Positions 35,556 to 45,554 of a DNA stretch of 64,000 bases are shown here, in pieces (position 1 is the first letter of the stretch; each line of letters begins with the position of its first letter). The stretch is from Tissierellia bacterium (lineage in GTDB: Bacteria > Bacillota > Clostridia > Tissierellales > Peptoniphilaceae): assembly GCA_030537765.1 (NCBI GenBank), contig JAUNVH010000003.1, positions 1-64,000 of the forward strand, in the 5' to 3' direction. The notes below the pieces were generated by a model that searched no databases, was not told the origin of the DNA, and saw only the letters and a list, made by a program, of their open reading frames with translations. A program made the position numbers and the translations under genes.

Positions 35556-37250
35556 CTATTGAAACTGTTTTAAAATGAATATATTTTTAAATCCTCTGAA
35601 ATTATCAAATTCGTTTGGATTCAATTCTCCCTGAATTCTAGAATCGATTAAAATCGCTTCTTGCCTAAACATTATAGGAATATAAGGCATATCGATATTT
35701 ATAATTTTATTAATCATATTATAAAGTTCTTCTGTTGAAATATCTTCTTCATCAATTTTAACTCTTTGCAATAAATTATCCATTTCATAATTTGAATATG
35801 CCGAAACATTCATATTGCCGATTGCAGAACTGTGTAAAAGCGAAGATAAATCTGTTACCATACCCATATTGATGCCATAAAAAGCAATATCATAATTTCT
35901 TTGCGTAATATCATTAATGAAATTATTATAATCTTCGTTTTGCATCTCTTCCGATATATTTGCTGCAGGCAGATCTTTGTAATCGGCGTAAGCATTGATA
36001 CCAACTGCTCTTAAATCTTGAATAATAAACTCTGCAGCCAATTTTCTAGAACTATTTAAGGCATTGGTCTTTACTCCAATGTCAATAGTATTGCCCAATT
36101 CATCTTCAAGCAAACCATCATTATTCATATCTCTAAATCCAGCTTTTTTTAATAATGCCTTACTCTCATCTTCATTATAGTAAAATTCTGATATAGCCTG
36201 TGTACCATATCTATGATTGGGATTAATTAATGATGTAGCCTCAATGCCTTTACCTAGATATACTCTATCTATTATTCTCCTTTTATTAATAGCTAAGGCT
36301 ACAGCTTTTCTTAAAAGTTGTCCTCTTTCGCCCGAAAACTTTTGTCTTTGCGTATTTATTGCAATCAATTCTAATTTATTAGTTGAAAATTCTTCATATC
36401 TAATGCGCGTATTGTTTTCATATTTATTCCAATCGTAATTTCTTGCTGTTGTAAGATCTATTTGACCAGATTCAAAGGCGACTAAAGCCAGTTCATTAGA
36501 GTTGACTAGTTTTCCTCCTATATTTAAAATATTTGGCAGTGCAGAATAATACATATCGTTTCTCACTAACATCAGTTTTCCTTCACTATCTGATTCAGTT
36601 ATACTGAATGGACCTGTGCCTATCATTTTAAAATTTTCTTTTTCAAGCATCTCTTCAGCATTATAAATATGAGAAGGCAGTATTGGAAAAATCATCATAT
36701 CTAAATAGTCTCTATACGGCTTTTCAAAATGAAAATCTATATTGCGACTATCAAATACTTCCACATTAGCAAATGTACTAATATCAAAGTCTTCATGTGC
36801 TCCTACGCAATTTTTTATATGTTCGTAATAAATAGAATCTGATTCCAGTTTTTTTATTGCATTAAATGTTGTTTCAACATCTTTAGTTGTGAGCTTTTTT
36901 CCATCGTGCCAAAATACATCGTCTCTCAATGTTATGGAAAGCGATGTTTTATCTGGAGATAATACATAATACTCAACTATTTGTTGAGTTGGTACTCCTT
37001 TTTCATCGTAATTGAATAGACCTTCAAATATTAATTTTGAAAAGTAATAATATGTGCTGTTTGAAGCATATAACGGATTAAATGTATCTGTATTTACTAT
37101 GGGAATAGTAATTTCACCACCCGGTGTGGCACTGATTTCAGATAATTTTTCACGTTCTAATTCAGTATATTCAATATCCTTTTCTTTTCTGCCACATGCA
37201 GTAAAAAGAATTAGTATAAATATTATTGTAATATATTTAAATCTTTTCAT
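35556..37250 (-). CDS. ABC transporter substrate-binding lipoprotein, peptide/nickel (family 5) type
   Basis: A 564-residue secreted lipoprotein: hydrophobic signal and lipobox LFTAC with the lipidated Cys at 19. The body matches the SBP_bac_5 family (NPLYASNSTYYYFSKLIFEGL, then LSPDKTSLSITLRDDVFWHDG, and GTGPFSI), which binds peptides, nickel or similar. No permease or ATPase genes are beside it; it is the last gene of the SRAP-polA-coaE-SLT run, so it is an orphan binding protein that must use a transporter encoded elsewhere. Overlaps the transglycosylase gene by 14 bases. Confidence 0.9.
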   Translation of the reverse strand: MKRFKYITIIFILILFTACGRKEKDIEYTELEREKLSEISATPGGEITIPIVNTDTFNPLYASNSTYYYFSKLIFEGLFNYDEKGVPTQQIVEYYVLSPDKTSLSITLRDDVFWHDGKKLTTKDVETTFNAIKKLESDSIYYEHIKNCVGAHEDFDISTFANVEVFDSRNIDFHFEKPYRDYLDMMIFPILPSHIYNAEEMLEKENFKMIGTGPFSITESDSEGKLMLVRNDMYYSALPNILNIGGKLVNSNELALVAFESGQIDLTTARNYDWNKYENNTRIRYEEFSTNKLELIAINTQRQKFSGERGQLLRKAVALAINKRRIIDRVYLGKGIEATSLINPNHRYGTQAISEFYYNEDESKALLKKAGFRDMNNDGLLEDELGNTIDIGVKTNALNSSRKLAAEFIIQDLRAVGINAYADYKDLPAANISEEMQNEDYNNFINDITQRNYDIAFYGINMGMVTDLSSLLHSSAIGNMNVSAYSNYEMDNLLQRVKIDEEDISTEELYNMINKIINIDMPYIPIMFRQEAILIDSRIQGELNPNEFDNFRGFKNIFILKQFQ

Positions 37251-37881
37251 AGAGCGTTTTCACTTTCTTTCTAAGTCCTTTAAAAAAGTCTTTAGTCACA
37301 TGAAATAAATCTATATGTTCATCTTTTATATCTATAGGCGGTATTCTGTATTTATCATAGATTAAATGATACATCTTATAATTTTTTAGCACATCTTTAA
37401 CATACGCTTTCGTTTCATTTACAGGTATGCTTTCTATATCTTCAAAATTTTCTAAATCTGTAATCCAATTTGCAACATTTCCCATGCCGGCATTATAGGC
37501 CGCCAAACTGATGATTAGATTGCCATCATATTTATTAATCAACTTTTTTATATAATAGCTTCCTATTCTAATATTATCATCTGGATTTGTTAAATCGTAG
37601 TTTAATAGATCTAATTCATTTGCCAATTCTTCGGCAGTGTCTGGCATTATCTGCATAAGTCCTATTGCTCCTTTGTCAGATACTGCCGCTTTATGAAATT
37701 TACTTTCTTTGTCGATTATTGAATAGATAATATTTTTATCAATATTATATTCTTGTGCATATTTTAAAACTATATCTGAATACGTTTTGGGATACTTTAT
37801 ATTTATAGCGAGATATATACCTAAGATAATTATCGCTATAAAGAGTATCATTTTAATCAGCTTCTTTGTGCCTTTGAACAA
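37237..37881 (-). CDS. Lytic transglycosylase (SLT domain)
   Basis: A 214-residue membrane-anchored muramidase-like enzyme that cuts glycan strands with 1,6-anhydro formation. One N-terminal membrane helix (about 9-27) precedes the SLT domain: IDKESKFHKAAVSDKGAIG with catalytic E59, GLMQIMP, and later AYNAGMGNV. The ~85-residue C-terminus is typical for the short clostridial form. It overlaps coaE by 29 bases and the binding-protein gene by 14, so the genes are translationally coupled. Confidence 0.93.
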   Translation of the reverse strand: MFKGTKKLIKMILFIAIIILGIYLAINIKYPKTYSDIVLKYAQEYNIDKNIIYSIIDKESKFHKAAVSDKGAIGLMQIMPDTAEELANELDLLNYDLTNPDDNIRIGSYYIKKLINKYDGNLIISLAAYNAGMGNVANWITDLENFEDIESIPVNETKAYVKDVLKNYKMYHLIYDKYRIPPIDIKDEHIDLFHVTKDFFKGLRKKVKTLYEKI

Positions 37882-38503
37882 AATATGAATACCTCTTTTC
37901 TAATCTATTTAATTCATATATTATTGATTTTTTTAATTCCTCAATCGTCTTATCATTGATGATATAGATATCAGAATTTCGCTTAATATAATCGTCGGAA
38001 AAGTTTGATTCTATTCTGAGGATAGCCTCATTTTTAGAAATATTATCTCTTTTCATAAGTCTTTCAATTCTATTTTCCTTATTAGATGAGATTGCCCATA
38101 TTTCATTAAATCTAATATTGAGACTTTCGTGTAGTCTTAATGTCTGAAATAATAATGGTATTTCTAAAAATATTGGTCTATCTGTGTCAGTTTCTTTTAT
38201 GATTTTATAAGCTTCTTTAATTATCTTAGGATGCATTATATCTGTCAATATATTTCTTTTTGTTTTATCAGAAAATATTGTTTTTGCTAAAAGTTTTTTA
38301 TTTATTTTTGATCCTTCTATAATTTCATCTCCAAGTTTTTGAACTATTTCTTCTATTATTTGTTTTTGTTTCAAAAGCTCTCTATTGATTTCATCATAGT
38401 ATATAACTTTATAGGAATTTTCTTCTATAAATTTTGCGCATATGCTCTTTCCTGATGAAATAACTCCAGTTAAGGCGATCAGATATTTGCTACTTTGTTT
38501 CAT
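37853..38503 (-). CDS. coaE: Dephospho-CoA kinase
   Basis: Last step of CoA synthesis: phosphorylates the 3'-hydroxyl of dephospho-CoA. 216 residues. P-loop GVISSGKS at about 12-19, then YYDEINRELL and IFLEIPLLFQ, the usual substrate-site regions. I take the second in-frame ATG (MKQSSKYLIALTG), since the first adds six residues not seen in the family. It overlaps polA by 14 bases; polA-coaE-SLT is a common Firmicutes order. Confidence 0.93.
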   Translation of the reverse strand: MKQSSKYLIALTGVISSGKSICAKFIEENSYKVIYYDEINRELLKQKQIIEEIVQKLGDEIIEGSKINKKLLAKTIFSDKTKRNILTDIMHPKIIKEAYKIIKETDTDRPIFLEIPLLFQTLRLHESLNIRFNEIWAISSNKENRIERLMKRDNISKNEAILRIESNFSDDYIKRNSDIYIINDKTIEELKKSIIYELNRLEKRYSYFVQRHKEAD

Positions 38504-41141
38504 ACCAGTTTTTTCCAACATTTATATCTACTATCAATTTTACTTTGAGATTTAGTGCGTTTTGCATCTCTTCAATCATTATATTCTTTACTTTTTCGAC
38601 TTCTTCATCGGCACATTCTACAATCAATTCGTCATGGACTTGTAAAATTAGATTAGCAGTTTCAGTATCTTTTTTTAATCTCCTATATACATTTATCATT
38701 GCTATTTTTATAATATCGGCAGCAGTGCCTTGGATTGGCGTATTTAAGGCTATTCTTTCGCCAAACTGTCTGATATTATAATTTTTGGCATTGAGCTCAG
38801 GTATATATCTCTTTCTGTGCAAAAGAGTTTCTACATAGCCTTTTTCTTTTCCCAATTCAACAATATCGTGCATATATTTCTTTATTGAACTGAAATGATT
38901 TAAATATCTTTCGATATATTCTTTTGCTTCTTGTCTAGGTATATTAAGATTTCTAGATAATCCAAAATCGCTGATGCCATAAATTATACCAAAGTTAACG
39001 GCCTTTGCTCGCGAACGTAATAGTGGCGTTACTTCATCTTTAGGTACATGAAATACATTAGCTGCCGTGTCCTTGTGTATATCTGTTCCAGTTTTAAAAG
39101 CCTCGATCATATTTTCGTCTTTGGCGATTGATGCCAATACTCTTAGCTCAATTTGAGAATAGTCTGCATCTATTAATTTATATTCTTCTTTGCAAGGAAC
39201 GAATGCTTTTCTTATAAGTCTGCCTTCTTCAGATTTAATTGGGATATTTTGTAGATTTGGATCTGTCGAAGATATTCTACCAGTGGCCGTTATCGTTTGA
39301 TTAAAAGATGAATGAATCTTTTTATCATCTGCAATCAGATTGCGCAGTCCATCAATATATGTGGATTTTAATTTTGACATCTGCCTATAATCGATAATCT
39401 TATTTGCAATATCGTGATCTGCAGCTAGCTTTTCTAAGACTTCCATATCTGTTGAATAACCTGTTTTAGTCTTTTTTATAACGGGCAATTTCATCTCATC
39501 GAATAAGACTTCGCCCAATTGCTTAGGTGAATTTATATTAAATTCTTTGCCCGATTCTTTATAAATTGCCTCTGTCAGTTCCGTAAGCTTTGAATCAAAT
39601 TCCTCTCCCAGTTCATCTAAAACTTTTGTATCGACTTTAAAGCCTATAAATTCCATATCGGCAAGTATCTCGGTAAGTGGCAATTCAATGTCGTGGTAGA
39701 GATTTTTCATATCAGATTTTTCAATCTCTTCCATCTGAATATCATAAATTTGACTTACAGTATAGAGTGCATTTTCTAAAAATTTTGATATATTTTTAGG
39801 ATCAGCCTTTGCTATTTCATTGTTCTTTTTATATTTCTTAGATATTTCATTAGGTATATCAAATTCTGAAATATCATACTTTGCACTTAATTTAGCAATA
39901 TCGTAATTAGTTGTTGGATCTAATAGATATTCTGAAACTAATGGATCAAAATCTATATTATTATATGAAATTGCCTTAGATTTTAAAAATAAAATATCGT
40001 CCTTTATATTAAAACTTCTTTTTGCAATATTTTTATTTTCGAAAATTTCAGCAAATTCTTCTATATTATAATTATCTAATTTATTTACGAAGGTTTTTTC
40101 GTCTATTAGGAATCCAATATATAATGGCTCATAACCAAAATATGGTTTCCCGTCTGCTAAAATTTTAAATTCTACTACATCTGCTTTTTTTGCTAAATCA
40201 ATTATTTCTTTGCTGTCGGCATTATACTTAGTATTGTGAACTATTTCTTTTAAATTAGATTTTTCATTTGAATCATCTAATTCAAATCTCTTTAAAAGTG
40301 AATTAAATTCATATTTTTTAAATAGCTCAATCAATTTATCTTCATCAAATTTTGCAAGTTCAAAATCTGATAAATTAAACTCAATTGGTACATCTGTCCT
40401 TATAGTACCTAGTCTTTTACTCATGAAGGCTTGAGCTTTATTCTCAATTAGATTCTCTTTCATCTTGCTCTTTTTCATAGAATCTACATTTTCATAGAGA
40501 TTTTCAATACTCTCATATTCTTTCATAAGTTTTAATCCAGTTTTTATTCCAATACCAGGCACTCCAGGAATATTATCGGAACTATCACCCATAAGCCCTT
40601 TTAAATCGATTAGTTGCTTAGGTGTGAGACCATATTCTTTATCAATTGCCTCTATATCATAAATATCCGTAACAGAACTGCCTTTCTTTGTAAATAAAAC
40701 TTTTGAATTTTCATTTACTAATTGTAAATAGTCTCTATCGCCTGTTAGGAATAAATTTACAATATTCTTGCCATCAGTTTTATCTGCAATTGTCCCAGCC
40801 AAATCATCGGCTTCAAATCTTTGCTTTTCTAAAATTTTAATATTCATTGCATCTAAAATTTCATATATGATTGGCAATTGTTGCAACAATTCAGACGGAG
40901 CTTTCTGTCTGGTGCCTTTATATTCTGCATATTCTTCTGTTCTAAAGGTAGGCCCTTTCATATCGAAACATATGGCAATATATCTGGGCTCATATTCTTT
41001 TATCGTATTGTGAACCATATTTATAAACCCGTACACAGCATTTGTGTAAAAACCTTCTTTTGTCGTGAGTAATGGCAGAGCGTAAAATGCTCTAAAAAAT
41101 ATTGAACTACCATCTACTATTAAAAATTTATCTTTTTTCAT
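38490..41141 (-). CDS. polA: DNA polymerase I
   Basis: An 883-residue repair and Okazaki-processing polymerase. Order of domains: 5'-3' exonuclease (residues 1 to ~290, beginning FLIVDGSSIFFRAFYALP, with GLMGDSSDNIPGVPGIGIKT), a middle 3'-5' exonuclease-like domain, and the polymerase (DADYSQIELRVLASIAKDE, RRKAKAVNFGIIYG-like segment, QVHDELIVE). The middle domain has no DxE exonuclease I motif, so proofreading is probably lost, as in other Gram-positive Pol I. A longer reading adds 14 residues; GGAG 6 bases before the ATG at 41141 fixes the start. It begins one base after the SRAP stop. Confidence 0.96.
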   Translation of the reverse strand: MKKDKFLIVDGSSIFFRAFYALPLLTTKEGFYTNAVYGFINMVHNTIKEYEPRYIAICFDMKGPTFRTEEYAEYKGTRQKAPSELLQQLPIIYEILDAMNIKILEKQRFEADDLAGTIADKTDGKNIVNLFLTGDRDYLQLVNENSKVLFTKKGSSVTDIYDIEAIDKEYGLTPKQLIDLKGLMGDSSDNIPGVPGIGIKTGLKLMKEYESIENLYENVDSMKKSKMKENLIENKAQAFMSKRLGTIRTDVPIEFNLSDFELAKFDEDKLIELFKKYEFNSLLKRFELDDSNEKSNLKEIVHNTKYNADSKEIIDLAKKADVVEFKILADGKPYFGYEPLYIGFLIDEKTFVNKLDNYNIEEFAEIFENKNIAKRSFNIKDDILFLKSKAISYNNIDFDPLVSEYLLDPTTNYDIAKLSAKYDISEFDIPNEISKKYKKNNEIAKADPKNISKFLENALYTVSQIYDIQMEEIEKSDMKNLYHDIELPLTEILADMEFIGFKVDTKVLDELGEEFDSKLTELTEAIYKESGKEFNINSPKQLGEVLFDEMKLPVIKKTKTGYSTDMEVLEKLAADHDIANKIIDYRQMSKLKSTYIDGLRNLIADDKKIHSSFNQTITATGRISSTDPNLQNIPIKSEEGRLIRKAFVPCKEEYKLIDADYSQIELRVLASIAKDENMIEAFKTGTDIHKDTAANVFHVPKDEVTPLLRSRAKAVNFGIIYGISDFGLSRNLNIPRQEAKEYIERYLNHFSSIKKYMHDIVELGKEKGYVETLLHRKRYIPELNAKNYNIRQFGERIALNTPIQGTAADIIKIAMINVYRRLKKDTETANLILQVHDELIVECADEEVEKVKNIMIEEMQNALNLKVKLIVDINVGKNWYETK

Positions 41142-41142
41142 T

Positions 41143-41733
41143 TCAATCTCCAATCTGTCTTGTTTTGAGCTTCTTATTTTCAATTTCCATAATCTGTTTC
41201 AATTCTTTTATATCTGTATCCATATTTAGCCAAAGATCTTCACAATCCTTAGGAATGATGACTGGAAGTCTATTATGGATATATTTGGGTACTCCGTATG
41301 AATCGGTTGTCAATATGCTAAAGCCTTCAAATGTCTTATTGTCTTTATCTTTAAATCGATTGAATATAATTCCAATTGAAATTAATTCACCATCGAAGAT
41401 TTCAAATTTATGACTCGGCTGTTTTGACCATTCGTAAAAACTACTGACTGGCAGTATACCGCGCCTAAGTTTAAATGAATTAGCAAAAAACGATTTAGTA
41501 TTTACAGTTTCTTGTCTAGCATTAAAGATATTTTTTCCTGTATCATACAAAGGAAAATTCCAATCTAAAACAGAAAGCATTCTATAGTTTTCGTTCTGTC
41601 TTATAATTGGAGCGCGCATTCCTGGAAAGTAATCTCCATTGAAGCTTTTGTCAGATAGATCTGCTTTATGTTCTATACGATACCTTTTCATTAATGCTAT
41701 AACATCATAGTCTAATCTAAAAGATCCACACAT
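41143..41733 (-). CDS. SOS response-associated peptidase / abasic-site shield (SRAP, YedK/HMCES family)
   Basis: Forms a covalent thiazolidine link with abasic sites in single-stranded DNA and so protects them. After removal of the initiator Met, Cys 2 (MCGSF) is the reactive residue, which fixes the start at the ATG of MCGSF and not the ATG four codons earlier (that one overlaps the ribosome-binding site GATGGTGAT). Other family motifs: NARQETV, RGILPVSSFYEW with the active-site glutamate, and NRLPVII with the histidine region just before (IHNRLPVI). 196 residues. It leads a transcript with polA. Confidence 0.93.
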   Translation of the reverse strand: MCGSFRLDYDVIALMKRYRIEHKADLSDKSFNGDYFPGMRAPIIRQNENYRMLSVLDWNFPLYDTGKNIFNARQETVNTKSFFANSFKLRRGILPVSSFYEWSKQPSHKFEIFDGELISIGIIFNRFKDKDNKTFEGFSILTTDSYGVPKYIHNRLPVIIPKDCEDLWLNMDTDIKELKQIMEIENKKLKTRQIGD

Positions 41734-41807
41734 ATTTATCACCATCTTTATTATAGCTTAAATCGCCTTCAATTATAATAGATATTTAGAATTTAAATTC
41801 ATTGCAT

Positions 41808-41832
41808 AAAAAAACTCGGAATTAAATCCGAG
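41808..41832 (-). terminator. Intrinsic terminator of the L,D-transpeptidase gene
   Basis: CTCGGA / TCCGAG, 6-bp stem, 6-base loop, followed by seven T on the minus strand. Confidence 0.85.
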
Positions 41833-41846
41833 AATTTTTATAAATC

Positions 41847-42662
41847 TTAATCATTACCTACCAAGGTATTAAAGTTTACTACTTCGACTTTTTCTTTTTC
41901 CTCCGGCAATAATTCTATTACAGGATCTGGAGTAGATTCTTGAATTATAGCTCCACCTTTTTGTTTGTCGACAATTTGTCTAACTCCCCAAGAGGCAAGT
42001 TCTTCGTTAGTTCCTATCCATACTGGTGTGCCTTTCCCAACTTTTGGAAAAACTTCTGTTTCTATATCATAGTTGAACATTCTAATGCAACCATTAGATA
42101 CATAAGAACCAATTTGCCCTGGTAAGATTGTGCCATGAATGCCATAGCCTCTTAGCTTTGGACCCAAGTTTAAACCTAGCCATCTTTCGCCAAGTGGATT
42201 TAATGGATCATCTGCTGCTCTAGGCTCGTATTTGCCATTCATGCCACCCCATGCTGGATTTACAACTTTAGAATTGATCTTTCCCTTTGCTGAAGGAGTT
42301 GGAGTATCTTTTGCTCCTAATGCAACTGCATATTTATTTACCGTGATATTTCCATGATAGAGAGTTAAGGTTCTTCTAGATTTATTAACTGCAATCCAAT
42401 AACCTTTTGTAGGTGGTTTCTCGATTAAATCATAGACGATTAAATCGGGATTGTATAATAAATCCTTAGTTCTTTTTCCCAAAACTCCATCTACTTCTAG
42501 ATTTGCAATTGCTTGAAATTTTTTAATCTGAGCTACTCTTTCAAATCTATTTTTTTCATTTAAAAAGTTATTCTGTCTTACGAACTTTTCAGCATAGGCA
42601 GTAGTATTTAAAAGTATAAATGCTAATAAAAATGTAAATATTGTTTTAACTCGTAATTTCAA
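41847..42662 (-). CDS. L,D-transpeptidase (YkuD) with peptidoglycan-binding region
   Basis: Makes 3-3 cross-links in peptidoglycan or attaches proteins, outside the membrane. Signal peptide at about residues 1-24 (TIFTFLLAFILLNTTAYA, cleavage after AYA). A short peptidoglycan-binding-1-like stretch follows (FQAIANLEVDGVLGKRTKDLL), then the YkuD domain with H176 and C192 in GYGIHGTILPG...SNGCIRM, the catalytic pair. I choose a TTG start: GGAGG lies 8 bases before it, and the next upstream TTG is part of that site. Stands alone between promoter and terminator. Confidence 0.9.
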   Translation of the reverse strand: MKLRVKTIFTFLLAFILLNTTAYAEKFVRQNNFLNEKNRFERVAQIKKFQAIANLEVDGVLGKRTKDLLYNPDLIVYDLIEKPPTKGYWIAVNKSRRTLTLYHGNITVNKYAVALGAKDTPTPSAKGKINSKVVNPAWGGMNGKYEPRAADDPLNPLGERWLGLNLGPKLRGYGIHGTILPGQIGSYVSNGCIRMFNYDIETEVFPKVGKGTPVWIGTNEELASWGVRQIVDKQKGGAIIQESTPDPVIELLPEEKEKVEVVNFNTLVGND

Positions 42663-42685
42663 TAGTCTGACCTCCAATAGACATT

Positions 42686-42691
42686 ATTATA
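42686..42691 (-). promoter_or_regulatory. Putative -10 of the L,D-transpeptidase gene
   Basis: TATAAT, 23 bases before the TTG start. No good -35 at normal spacing; TTGTAA lies about 23 bases upstream, too far. Confidence 0.4.
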
Positions 42692-42731
42692 TACTAATCG
42701 GATTGAAAATTTGTTACAATACGATTAATTT

Positions 42732-45545
42732 TTATAGCATTTTCTTTAAATATTCTCCAGTATAAGAATTTTTATTTTTTGATATTTCTTCAGGTGTTCC
42801 TGTGGCTATTACCGTGCCTCCACCATCTCCACCTTCAGGTCCTAAATCGATAATATAGTCAGCAGATTTAATTACGTCTAAATTATGTTCTATCACGACT
42901 ACTGTATTACCTTTATCGGTAATTTTATTTAATACATCAATCAATTTGTGAATATCTGCAGAGTGAAGACCTGTTGTGGGCTCGTCTAATATATACATAG
43001 TCTTACCTGTCGATTTTTTACTAAGTTCTGTCGCAAGCTTCACTCTTTGAGCTTCGCCGCCTGATAATTGCGTAGACGGTTGCCCCAATTTTATATAGCC
43101 TAAACCGACATCAAAAAGAGTTTGTAGCTTTCTAACTAGCCTTGGATGGTTTTTGAAAAATTCTAATGCTTCTTCAACTGTCATATCTAAAATGTCTGCA
43201 ATATTTTTGCCCTTATATTTTACTTGCAATGTCTCTCTATTATAGCGTTTCCCCTTACATATATCGCAAGGCACATACACATCCGGTAAAAAGTGCATCT
43301 CAACTTTAATAATTCCATCTCCATTACAAGCTTCACATCTACCGCCCTTTACATTGAAGCTAAATCGGCCTTTTTTATAACCTCTGATTTTAGATTCATT
43401 TGTCGATGCATAAATTTCTCTTATTATATCGAACGATCCTGTATAAGTTGCAGGATTTGATCTTGGAGTTCTGCCAATAGGACTTTGGTCGATTACGACG
43501 ACTTTGTCTAAGTTTTCAAGTCCTTCTATATCTTTATATTCACCAGGCACTATTCTGTCATTATTAAGTCTTTGGGCTAAAGATTTATAGAGTATCTCAT
43601 TTACTAGAGAGCTCTTACCAGAACCTGATACTCCTGTTACTGCGACCATAATGCCTAAAGGAAATTTTACATCTATATTTTTTAAATTGTTCTGTTTTGC
43701 TCCAATTACTTTCACATAATTGCCGTTGAATTCTCTTCTCTCTTTGGGAACTTCGATTTTCTTTTTTCCGCTCAGATAAGCGCCTGTAATAGAATCTGGA
43801 ACCTGCATAATTTCATCTGCCGTCCCTTGTGCTACTATATGGCCACCATGTCGCCCTGCGCCCGGCCCAATATCTATAATCATATCTGAAGATCTCATTG
43901 TATCTTCGTCGTGCTCGACTACTATTAGAGTGTTTCCAATATCGGTTAAATCTCGCAAAGATTTTAAAAGTTTTTCATTGTCTCTTTGATGTAGTCCAAT
44001 ACTTGGCTCGTCTAATACATAAATAACTCCGACAAGACTTGAGCCGATTTGGGTTGCAAGCCTTATTCTTTGTGCTTCTCCGCCCGAAAGAGTTCCCGAA
44101 GCTCTCGAAAGGTTTAGATAATTGAGGCCCACATTTTTTAAAAAATAGAGTCTATCTTTAATTTCTTTTAAAATTTGTCTGGCAATAAAATTTTCTTTTT
44201 CCGTAAGTTTTAAATCTTCAAAAAATTCTATCGCCTTGTCTACAGATAGATCTGTGAGTTCAATTATATCTAGACCGCCAACTTTAATTGCCAATACTTC
44301 TTTTTTCAATCGCTTGCCGTGACAGTTTGGACATGGTATTTCAGTCATAAAATTACCAAGTTTATCCATCATAAAATCACTATTAGTTTCGTGGAATCTT
44401 CTATTTATATTGTTTACAACGCCTTCGAATCTACCAGTATATACTTTTTGGCCCGAAAAGTAACTATCAAATTCAAATTTCACATTTATATCTGAACCAT
44501 AAAGGATTGCATCTAATAATTCTTTAGGTGCATCTTTAATCGGTGCATCAGTCGGAAATTTAAATTTCTTCGCTAATTCTTTGAGCATTGTATAATAGTA
44601 AGTGCCTTCAGACGTTGAATAAGGTGCTATTGCACCTTCTTCGATTGAAAGTTCTGGATTTGGAATTATCAAAGAAGGATCAGGCTCTTTTGAAAAACCA
44701 ATTCCATTACATTTTGGACAAGCGCCTAATGGATTATTAAATGAAAAAAGTCTTGGAGAAATCTCTTCAATCGTAATATTGCAATCGGGGCAAGCAAGCT
44801 TTGAGCTATACAATATGCGTTCGCCATCTACAATATGCGCAACTACTAATCCATCGGAATGCTTTAATGCCAATTCTACTGAATCTGACAATCTGGCATT
44901 TATCCCTTCTCTAATTATGATTCTATCTACGACAATATCTATATCGTGTTTTTTGTTTTTTTCTAATTCTATATTTTCAGATAGATCTCTAATCTCGCCA
45001 TCTACCATAACTCTTACGAAGCCTTCTTTTGCTATTCGTTCGAGCAATTTTTTATGTTCTCCTTTTTTACTCTTTACGACGGGAGAAAGTATTTGAATTC
45101 GAGTACCTTCTTCTAATTCACAAATAGAATCTACAATTTGATCTACCGTTTGAGATCTAATTTTTTTACCACATATTGGACAATATGGTATGCCTATTCT
45201 AGCGTATAGCAATCTCAGATAATCATAGATCTCAGTCACTGTTCCTACTGTCGACCTCGGATTTTTAACAGTAGTCTTTTGATCTATAGAAATCGAAGGT
45301 GAAAGTCCAGAAATAAATTCCACATCTGGTTTATCCATTTGTCCTAAAAACTGTCTTGCATAACTCGATAAACTCTCCACATATCTTCTCTGGCCTTCTG
45401 CATAAATAGTATCAAAAGCTAGTGAAGATTTACCAGAGCCTGATAAGCCAGTAATTACAATAAATTTATTTCTGGGCAAATCTAAATCTATATCTTTTAA
45501 ATTATGTTGTTTAGCTCCTCTTATAATAATTTTATCCGTATCCAT
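42732..45545 (-). CDS. uvrA: Excinuclease ABC subunit A
   Basis: DNA-damage recognition ATPase of nucleotide excision repair. 937 residues. Two ABC ATPase modules: Walker [11 protein letters not shown] near 33-42 and [10 protein letters not shown] near 640; signature [12 protein letters not shown] and [12 protein letters not shown]. Zinc-binding pairs: CPICGKK and the CPDC...CPKC and CEAC...CDIC sets are intact. It follows uvrB by 9 bases, so both share the LexA-controlled promoter. Confidence 0.97.
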   Translation of the reverse strand: MDTDKIIIRGAKQHNLKDIDLDLPRNKFIVITGLSGSGKSSLAFDTIYAEGQRRYVESLSSYARQFLGQMDKPDVEFISGLSPSISIDQKTTVKNPRSTVGTVTEIYDYLRLLYARIGIPYCPICGKKIRSQTVDQIVDSICELEEGTRIQILSPVVKSKKGEHKKLLERIAKEGFVRVMVDGEIRDLSENIELEKNKKHDIDIVVDRIIIREGINARLSDSVELALKHSDGLVVAHIVDGERILYSSKLACPDCNITIEEISPRLFSFNNPLGACPKCNGIGFSKEPDPSLIIPNPELSIEEGAIAPYSTSEGTYYYTMLKELAKKFKFPTDAPIKDAPKELLDAILYGSDINVKFEFDSYFSGQKVYTGRFEGVVNNINRRFHETNSDFMMDKLGNFMTEIPCPNCHGKRLKKEVLAIKVGGLDIIELTDLSVDKAIEFFEDLKLTEKENFIARQILKEIKDRLYFLKNVGLNYLNLSRASGTLSGGEAQRIRLATQIGSSLVGVIYVLDEPSIGLHQRDNEKLLKSLRDLTDIGNTLIVVEHDEDTMRSSDMIIDIGPGAGRHGGHIVAQGTADEIMQVPDSITGAYLSGKKKIEVPKERREFNGNYVKVIGAKQNNLKNIDVKFPLGIMVAVTGVSGSGKSSLVNEILYKSLAQRLNNDRIVPGEYKDIEGLENLDKVVVIDQSPIGRTPRSNPATYTGSFDIIREIYASTNESKIRGYKKGRFSFNVKGGRCEACNGDGIIKVEMHFLPDVYVPCDICKGKRYNRETLQVKYKGKNIADILDMTVEEALEFFKNHPRLVRKLQTLFDVGLGYIKLGQPSTQLSGGEAQRVKLATELSKKSTGKTMYILDEPTTGLHSADIHKLIDVLNKITDKGNTVVVIEHNLDVIKSADYIIDLGPEGGDGGGTVIATGTPEEISKNKNSYTGEYLKKML

Positions 45546-45554
45546 ATCTACCTC

